From: Epiperipatus broadwayi
Taxonomy: Eukaryota; Onychophora; Udeonychophora; Euonychophora; Peripatidae
NCBI GenBank assembly: GCA_028023455.1
Contig: JAQFVV010012419.1
Span: 186,001-250,000 of the forward strand
Direction of reading: 5' to 3'
DNA length: 64,000 bases
Part shown: positions 55,991 to 64,000 of the stretch, one piece after another
Position numbering within the stretch: position 1 is the stretch's first letter
Layout: every line of letters begins with the position of its first letter
The notes under the pieces: model-generated
What the model saw: only the letters and a program-made list of their open reading frames with translations
Databases searched by the model: none
What the model was told of the DNA's origin: nothing
Made by a program: the position numbers and the translations under genes

Positions 55991-58985
55991 ATAAAATTAC
56001 AAGATCTCAATATTACCAAAATTTATATTATAGATCAAAGACTCTTATAGACATTGCTAGTTCATTTTATGTATATTGATGAACAGTATCATCTTATTAA
56101 TGGCTTCTAAACAAGCATCGTGAAAACCATTATTAATATTGATGGCCATTTAACTAGATTATTTATCACAATATAAAGATTATAATGATGATGATAATAA
56201 TGATGAATGATAATAATAGTGATATGATGATAATAATAATAATAATAGTGATGATGATACTAGCCATAGCTTATTAATAAACTCACAACAATAAATTAAT
56301 CTTTATAAACTCATATGCATTTATTAAAAATTATCCTATTCCAAACTGAGATTTAAATATTACATTTACTAGCATTTATATAAGTTTATAGTTATTTACT
56401 AAAATACTTTTATAGTTAAAACCAGGATTTAATAATACTAGTGATGATGAATGATCATCATGAATCTCTATGCATGATATTCATCTTTCTATAAATCTCT
56501 ATTTACTACATATATTAATTGTGCTAAACATTAGATTTAATGATTATAATTTATTAATGATGATGATGGCAATCATAACTCTTGTATAGTATTATTTGAA
56601 ACATTTTAATCAATAATATGATAATATATATATATATATATATAATATGAAGGAATAACTAGAGTAACGACTCAATAATATAATGATAAATTCACTAATT
56701 CACATGGAAAACAGTGTGAAATATTAGATATGACTTAGTCTAATACCCATAAAAAATAATGCCATGGCTTTTTTAGCACTTATAGACTATCAAAATACAA
56801 ATAATCAACACTGTCTATGAAAATAACATACACTAATACAGGACTTTGTTAATTGTATCTGTACTATAGTTACTTTGATAAAATATAGGCTAATCTTCCT
56901 ATCTTCTTGACATACTCTAAAATATATACAGCCAGGGTTTCATTTCCTACTGACTTGTACAAAACCATATAAATATTCCATGTAGATTTAAACAATCCAC
57001 ATCATAAAATAAACTGAACAATTATTTGCAATAATAAACAAAACTAGCATTTTAGATTCATCAAAACTATGAACATTCAGGGAAATGGTTTCAAACACTT
57101 AAGCTGTGCCACAAATACAAATGACTTTGATAAAAACATAATACTAATATTCATATATTTTAAAATAACTGTAATATTCTTTTACTTCACAAAACATATA
57201 AAATTCTAATAATTAATAAAGTCATAATGAGCTTTACAATCAAAATAAATGCATATTTGTATTTCATAGCTTATATTAATCAATAAAATGTGTATGTGTT
57301 ATTACTTCAGACATCCGTGTATCCATTCATTCCTTCAGCATAATATAAATATTTAAATTCCAAGTAATTTGAAAAATTATACTATATAATATCAAAAAAT
57401 AATTAAATTTACCTATGTGATTAAATAGTATTATAACAACATTTGGATGTCTTATGTTCTCCAATACATAGCAATGAAAAAATCATAAATTCCATTCGGA
57501 CAATGCTCATTATAAAATATCATACTTAAAAAAAAATTGTTTCCAAAGTTTTTAAAAATTATTAACCTATTTTAAAATTAAGATTATGGTAATCAAAATG
57601 TCTATTAGTTCAACTTATCTAATATAAACATCAAAACAAGTCTTAATTTTAATGTTAATATTTTTTTTTTTAGAATTAATAAATAAGAACTAATTAGTAA
57701 AATTAAAAGTTATGTATTTGTTCCCTTCACATAAGTGCTTCATTGAAATTCTAATGATAAGTTGGTGGTATAACAATTTGCACAGTTACTAAGCAACAGC
57801 CCTTGTTCAAAGTTCTTCCTCTCCCAAATTTTTCCTCCTTGGCACATAAATTAACAATAAAAAAAATAATTGTCGACTTTCAAATGTGGAAAAATCATAA
57901 AAATTATCATCCATCATCTTGTGAAAAGTTGTTCACAGTCTATGTCTGGAACTGTTCTTTAAGATGAATATAATTTGTTTCATAATATTCAAAATATCAA
58001 TTTAAGGTAAGTAATCTATTCCTTTCGTGCATGCACATATCCAACTTCTTTGGTGATAGGTGCATCATCTTCTTCAACATTTATAGAGCTCATGATTCCA
58101 AATGAAACAGATGTATTCTCATATTAACTTATACTACAATAAGCACAATAAAAACAGTAGATAGATGAATTTAAATTTCAATGTTAAAGGTGATTTCTTA
58201 ATAATATATTTTCTACCATTAATCATTTTCTTCTACACAAGTCCAAATCAATATTTGTTTTAAAGATAAACATTACTAAAACGGTAATTATTTGAAAATA
58301 ATGATATAAGTATTATAGAAAATGCTGTATTATACTTCATCTCCAATGTCTTTCCAAAATTTGAAGATAATTTACATTTCCATTTTTTCCAATGTCTTAT
58401 GTTGAAATAATGTCTTTTAAAAGTTATTAATTTTATCAATATGAACATGGTTATATATAATATATTCCTAGGAATAACTGTCTGTAATTTTGAAGTATTC
58501 CATAACAAAAAATATTTATATTCTTACATAACCTTGGTAAGAATATGCTTCCATAATTCCTTCCACTTTTGGTCATTAATTCACTGATACACTTGACTAT
58601 AAATTTCTGTTCCATAAGTTAATGTTGAATTTTAATCAAGCTTCTGAACAGTTAATGATAGGAAATTTAAATTGGTTTACCCACACATATTGTTGAACTA
58701 AATATTAATTTTCTTTGTCCTTTAGACTTTATAAAATAATATTTTAAAATTTTGAATAATTTACTATTAGGTTTTAGTATATTGTAAGCCAATAGTAATA
58801 TAATAACAAGTAATAGTTGAAATGAAAATAATTATAATAAAATTGTTCAACCCTAATTTTCACACACTATATGTATACCCCATTTATTAACTTTATGACT
58901 GATTGAATTATTTTGTCTTTTGGCTAATTTGACCCCTAGTGAATTTTATAATAAGTATTATACATTATAATGCATGTAAAAATGA
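55991..58985. other. AT-rich sequence, microsatellite and no recognised gene
   Basis: A (GAT)n/(AAT)n tract lies at about 56185-56265, a (TA)n run at about 56627-56643. GTTACTAAGCAAC at 57785-57797 matches the X-box site of RFX factors. A 57.7-58.1 kb patch is less AT-rich. No gene was recognised. Confidence 0.4.
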
Positions 58986-59105
58986 TATATTGAAGCAGTC
59001 GGATCTGAGTTCGATCCTAGCTTCATGACATCTAGCCATAAGCCCACTTCAAACCCTAGTACTAATCTTAAATTTCCGATGCAATGGGGCTTTATACGTT
59101 TAATC
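58985..59105 (+). repeat. tRNA-SINE-like fragment
   Basis: GGATCTGAGTTCGATCCTAG (about 58999-59018) is a good tRNA B-box (GAGTTCGATCC). A SINE-like body with GACATCTAGCCATAAGCCCA follows. The A-box side is not clear. Confidence 0.45.
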
Positions 59106-59580
59106 CATGCTAATTTCCATAAAGAATAACTTATTTAAATAAATGCATATTAAAATTAATTAGTTTCAGATTTAAATTGATCAATTCTATTAATAAATTT
59201 ATGATAAAATTATTCATGAATTTATATATTATAACCATGTGGATTGTGCATATATATTTGTAAATTTTAAATATATATACTTGTTTGAAAGTTTCATTGC
59301 ATTGGGAATGTTTGATTTTATTTTTAAATAATTTGCTAAAGTTTTATTGATTAAAAGCTACATTCTTTTGATAAGCTTTCAGATTTTCCCTTTCCAAAAC
59401 CAATAGTTAAAGTTTTATTAATTAGAAAAAAGATATGGATTTCCTAATTAAAATCATTTTCTGATTTTAAGAATTCATTTTCTAATTAGAAAATGAATTC
59501 AAGTTAATGAGTTTGAAAGCCTTATCGAAGGAATGTATCTAAAAACAACCAGTAAATCTAAAAACATTGGTAATGAAAGA
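59106..59580. other. AT-rich sequence with a short inverted repeat
   Basis: TTCATTTTCTAATTAG and CTAATTAGAAAATGAATTC form a perfect hairpin at about 59473-59502. No gene recognised. Confidence 0.45.
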
Positions 59581-60140
59581 AGCGCTAGCCTGAAGGCATC
59601 AGAGGACAGATATATATAGCTCTGAAAAGTTTGGAGAAAAAAGAGAAGCCATCTTTGTTGTAGAGAAGTGCAGTGAACTCTATGCATTTAAAAATCATAA
59701 GTTTAAATAGTGTTTCGATCATGGTGAAGAGCTAAAACAGCAGGAATCTGGCTGCCATTCCTGAAGTCCCCTAAAATCTTCAATGAAGCTGCTAAATTCT
59801 TTCCAGACAAATCATGCTGCCAAAATCAAATAAAATGCTGTTCAAGTAATCAATCAAATGGTACCTAAGTTTTTTTACCAACTCGGACGTGTAACTTAAG
59901 GATCCAGCCCGGAAGAAATGGGTTATATATTTCCATAATGAACCTTAAACTTTCTGGCCAGTTCTGAACTTTACTTTACACTCCCTTTAAGAGCTCTTTT
60001 CATTCTATAAATGTCATAATCTCTGTGTAATAATCTCTGTGTAAACTTACTTTTATTTATGCTATTATATCGTAATTCTCTCAACCTTTAGTCTTTAAAC
60101 TTTCTCTTTTCTTACTTGGTGGTTCATTTATTATATGATA
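59580..60140 (+). promoter_or_regulatory. LTR- or promoter-like segment
   Basis: GATATATATAGCTCTG (TATA-like, about 59610) is followed by TTTGGAGAAAAAAGAGAAGC and, 400 bases on, two copies of AATCTCTGTGTAA (about 60019-60045). The order parallels 15690-16080. It runs directly into the diverged repeat at 60141. Confidence 0.3.
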
Positions 60141-60860
60141 TATTGTGCTGGTTCGACGACCCTGTAGTGGTCTTGCATGGTTACACTCTCATACGCACCG
60201 AGCATGAAGTGACGTATGCTACAGAATGGGACATCGATAATAATTCTCTAAAATATTTTTGATTAAATATGAGTAAATACCTCAAAGAAATTATTAGAGG
60301 AAGTAGATTGAACCTAAAATTAGGCCCATCCAGACCTTCCTTGTTAAATTGTTTCATTAGCCGATTAATTATACATTGACTAATTAAAGTGTCCTTACAC
60401 ACCTTTAAGAGTATTGAATATTTCCTTCAGTCTCTAGCGCCACTCCCGTTCAAGATTATACTTATTCCTTTTCTTTCCCGAAAGAGTGTGTAAAATGTGA
60501 CTAGTCATTAATGAATATGAATATTTCGAGACGTTCGGACTAAAATAAAAGAAACAATCCAACTCCCCAGTAAGTTATCCCTATCTAGCTCACTTTATAT
60601 TCTATAAATCTCATGTTAACTACGTGGATTTGCATTTTGATTAAAAAAAAACTATATATCTGTACTAATAACTTAATAATTATTTTAAAACTAAGTCAAA
60701 AACTTATAAACGATTTTAATTACAAAAGTGAATATTTATTATCCCCAGATTATTATATTTATCCTCCACTAATGCATACATATAAGTCCAATATATACAT
60801 AAAAATATTTAAATTCTATTTACCCTCCACCGATGCATATACATATGACCCCAAGATATA
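60141..60860. repeat. diverged relative of the 1.2-kb repeat (copies A and B)
   Basis: Shared landmarks in the same order: TATTGTGCTGG, GAGCATGAAGTGA, TTAGCCGATT, TTACACACCTTT, GCGCCACTCCC, TCTAGCTCA and CCCTCCACCG. Overall similarity is low, so this is an old or different subfamily. Here it follows the LTR-like segment 59580-60140, hinting that the family is part of an LTR element. Confidence 0.4.
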
Positions 60861-61640
60861 TAAAAGAAAAAAAAACAATATCTAAAAGATTACACACATA
60901 TTCCTTCCCACTTTAGAGTAATAAATCCATATAACAAGGTATGCAGTAATAATATATATATCATAAAAAAAAAATTTACAAAGAACATAAATGAGAGAGA
61001 AGAAAAAATATATATATAATAGAATAAATATATATATATATATATAACCAACTATACACGCTCCTCTGAACTTGTTCTTGTATTCAATTCGAACTTCCTG
61101 AACCACATGGCTACTTCATAGGGCAGATAAGGCTTCCATTCACCGATATACTTTCAGTCTTTCTTGTCATCAGGGTCTGCTATTTCTTCTAAGGCATCTT
61201 CGGACTTGATAGCCAAATAGGTGGTGTACTACAGCTGAAAGTCTACTCCATGGTAGGATAATAACCCGGAATGTATAATCGAGCCATCTTTCAAATTATC
61301 AGATCTGTAAGTATACTTCTCCCGTATATATGTATATCACACACGGCTGATTAGGGCAAGTAGATCCTAAATAAATTGCAGTTCTCCAACTATGATTCGT
61401 CTTTCTTTCTTTTTTCTATTTAACCGTATTGAGAATCCATGTTGTTGATCATTTTCCAAACTCCACTTAACGATCCTTGCTAAATGCTAATTTTTAAATT
61501 CTTTTCTGGGAAATAACCAAGTGATTATAATTTTAACAGACACAGTTCATTTTCTCCTTTCTCTCTGTCGGATTGTTTTTCACAAATCTATACTGTTCCA
61601 TTTTTTTAGACTAACGGGAGACAAGATTTAACTTTCTAAA
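60861..61640. other. AT-rich sequence without recognised gene
   Basis: (TA)n runs at about 61005-61016 and 61028-61046. A patch from 61050 to 61300 is less AT-rich but shows no clear frame. Confidence 0.4.
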
Positions 61641-61647
61641 TCTTTGC

Positions 61648-61785
61648 CATTGGAATGCTTTGGCAAGCTAGCATTAACTGATCCGCACGCTTTAGCAGGC
61701 TAATCTCCACTTGTCTGCACTCTTTAGTAGGCTAATCTCCCCTGGTCCGCACGCTTTAGCAAGCTAGTACTCAACTGACTCAAAG
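61648..61785. repeat. four short tandem repeats of about 33 bases
   Basis: GCACGCTTTAGCAGGCTAAT, GCACTCTTTAGTAGGCTAAT and GCACGCTTTAGCAAGCTAGT, each followed by CTC(C/A)AC or similar, repeat with a 33-base period. A more diverged first copy is GAATGCTTTGGCAAGCTAGC. Confidence 0.75.
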
Positions 61786-64000
61786 CCCCCAGTAAGCAGC
61801 ACATATAGCCCAAATAGTCCAATTGTCATACCCCCTCTACGAGCTATTTCATCAGCTAATAATAAATTTAATTATGCCTTCATATACCTTTCTACATTTT
61901 TTTACCTTTTTATTTATTAAAGTACACTTTTGCAAGCTTCCATATTGAGTACTTGACACCCATTGTGCTTACATTCCTTTCTTAGATAAAATCTATTTTA
62001 TCTTTATTCACGATCAACCGAAAATTTTTTTATACAAAACATTTTCTTCGGTTGAAAGTAGATTGTAATTAGCAAAAAGGTTTTTTCCCTTTACAAATTT
62101 AATTAATTAATTTCAAACCCTCTCATTCTAACAATTAGAAAAGATAAATTCCAATAAATGCAAAAATTTTTAACTATTTAGAATTTTCTTTTCTTTTTTT
62201 TAGGAAAATAATAAAAAATATAAATACATTTCTATATATGTGTGTTCGAACATTTATAAGTAGTAAAATACAACAACAAAAAAAAACTGTTCTACACATA
62301 AACAAGCATTACAACTTATTTTCCCCTTTTTTTTTTTTAGACAGGTTTGCTAGTCGAATAAATTATTAAAACATATATACACTGCATACACTTGTACTGT
62401 GGGTATAATAAAAATATAATATAGCCCAAACCCATTTATTTATGTACTATATCCGTACCTCCCACTTCCCCTCTGAATTATAATTTAATAAATCGTATTA
62501 AAATTATAATTTTCATGTGATACATGTAAGCTGTGCTGAATCTTCAGCAAACAGCCATTTTGTGCATGGCCATTATACACGGACTGGCACAATATATATA
62601 TTTGTGTTCTTTATTAATGTTGTTTATTTTTAATTATATGCCAATAATCTTTCAACTCAATGAGCTCCTTTGTTCTATTTGCCTCATGCAAATAATATAA
62701 TATTAATTCTAATAGTAGTTCTTACCCATTAGAACTAAATTTATAAGTTCTATCAATCATCGAGTTGAAAAAAATTATTACATGTTTACTATTTTTATAA
62801 TTGGCTAATAATCAATTATTAGCTCCATTTTTAATCTATCCCCCAAGCTATTTTTTGTATTTACCAATATGTATTTATTCATATATAATCTTAAAATGTT
62901 TTTATTGCAAAAGGGCCGATAAAGGATCAAATATATTCTAATTCAACTTTGTTATTTAAGATTCAGGAAGGGCACGATGATTGGGGCATAATTAATATGA
63001 TTTACAAATACTTTAAAATAGTTTTACTTAAAAGCTCGTTTGGCTTTAATTCATTTGATCAAGTCATCATGTAGAGCATTCTATAATTGGGTTTAGTTCT
63101 CCAATGGTGACTAGTAAGTCATCATCTTGAACGTTGCTGATGTAGGGCAATCTTCCGCTCTGTTAGGCTGGTCAGTGATAATATTTGTTATTTTAAATTA
63201 TCGAGGAAGAAAGCACTTCCTCTCCCATTCATATTAGTCAAAGGACATAAGACTTGTCAGATGCAAGCCACCATAGGACTTCGATTATCGACTAGCCATT
63301 GTCTTTTAATTTCACTTTATAGTGCATAATTCATCAGCACCGTTACCTCTCTGTTCCAGTAAAGCCCACTCTGATGCTCATAATTCATGATGAAGTGATT
63401 TAAATTAAAGTCAAACAAATTCTCAGTTATCTCAAATTAAATAAGTTTTCCAATAAAGATTAAAGTTATGCCCTAAAATACATATCTTGCTCTTCATGAA
63501 TGGATTTGCGAATGTGAAAATAAATCTCACATTCTTCTGTATAAAATAATAATCTTAATTTCCTTTACAACTGAATACCTTTATCTGCCTTTATTTTCTT
63601 GTTGGGGGCATAGACATAGAATTCCAAAATATTGCGTAATACTCATTGGCATATAATAAGGACCGCCACTCTGATTATAGTTGTAAACTTTGTTTAAGGA
63701 CTAGAATTAATTAATTTAATCTTTATTTAAAATTCAAACAAAACATATTATTATTATTAAATATTTTTTAAACACACTTGGTTTCTTAATTAATTCTTTT
63801 ATGCTTATTTTAATGTTAATACTCACTGTCTGTGTTGGCAACCCAAACATATACATATGATTCGATTTAAAATTATTTTAGTCAGTTTATTATCAGATAT
63901 TAATGTCAGTTCAGAGGTCTCTGATCCTCACCAATCGTTGAGCTGGTTTCTTGGCGCATAGCACTGTGCTGTTGATTTATGCTAATCTGAGCTGGTGAGT
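61786..64000. other. AT-rich sequence without recognised gene
   Basis: No coding domain or named repeat recognised. Mixed-composition patches occur at 62520-62590, 63060-63370 and 63900-64000. Confidence 0.4.

Noticed and set aside
58985-59060. tRNA gene
   Set aside because: A good B-box is present, but no cloverleaf or A-box could be drawn; called SINE-like instead.

Overview
This is strongly AT-rich (roughly 70% A+T by eye), gene-poor eukaryotic DNA, almost certainly from an animal. The transposon set points that way: Penelope-like elements with GIY-YIG endonucleases, a ZBED5-type hAT transposon, an RTE-type LINE, L1/Tx1-like LINEs, Ty3/gypsy-like LTR elements and tRNA-SINE-like fragments, with many (TA)n and (TGA)n microsatellites. 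An invertebrate such as a mollusc is possible, but I cannot fix the taxon. I found no host gene I can name. One possible terminal exon (about 42.68-43.01 kb) and a few conserved-looking noncoding patches are the only candidates for host function.

Layout. 0-1.47 kb: Penelope-like element (PLE1) with an inverted 5' part and a hammerhead-like tail. 2.25-5.5 kb: broken Ty3/gypsy element on the minus strand between two short LTR remnants. 5.5-8.4 kb: a 5'-truncated L1/Tx1-like LINE inside an AT-rich repeat array. 12.88-14.11 kb and 28.47-29.92 kb: two copies of an unnamed 1.2-kb repeat, with a distant relative at 60.1-60.9 kb. 14.25-14.71, 18.61-18.82, 29.10-29.29 and 41.79-41.98 kb: long inverted-repeat (foldback) elements. 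The 18.6-kb one is a head-to-head dimer of the PLE1 3' tail. 20.1-21.1 kb: minus-strand gag pseudogene. 23.77-26.61 kb: complete but decayed hAT transposon with intact terminal repeats and an 8-bp target duplication. 29.9-31.15 kb: tandem array. 31.6-33.6 kb: second LINE of the same family as the first. 34.8-37.6 kb: RTE-type LINE with a 569-codon open reverse transcriptase. 40.0-41.5 kb: second Penelope-like element (PLE2). 44.6-50.5 kb: an LTR element with about 2.5-kb LTRs, a primer-binding site and a gag remnant. 50.49-51.80 kb: three tandem 456-bp units, each with a hammerhead-ribozyme-like core. 52.4-55.1 kb: minus-strand gag-like ORF with a hendecad coiled coil, a leader repeat, a Lys-type primer-binding site and an LTR edge. 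The rest is mostly unassigned AT-rich sequence.

The most interesting theme is hammerhead-like RNA. Three tandem 456-bp units have a hammerhead core whose stem III sequence (ACUAGU) is self-complementary, as expected for a ribozyme that works as a dimer in tandem or circular RNA. This looks like an animal retrozyme or a tandem Penelope pLTR. A related core lies at the end of PLE1, overlapping its stop codon, and in both arms of the 18.6-kb foldback. The other foldbacks carry looser GAAAC-type look-alikes. All structures are hand-folded inferences and need covariance-model searches and cleavage or RNA evidence.
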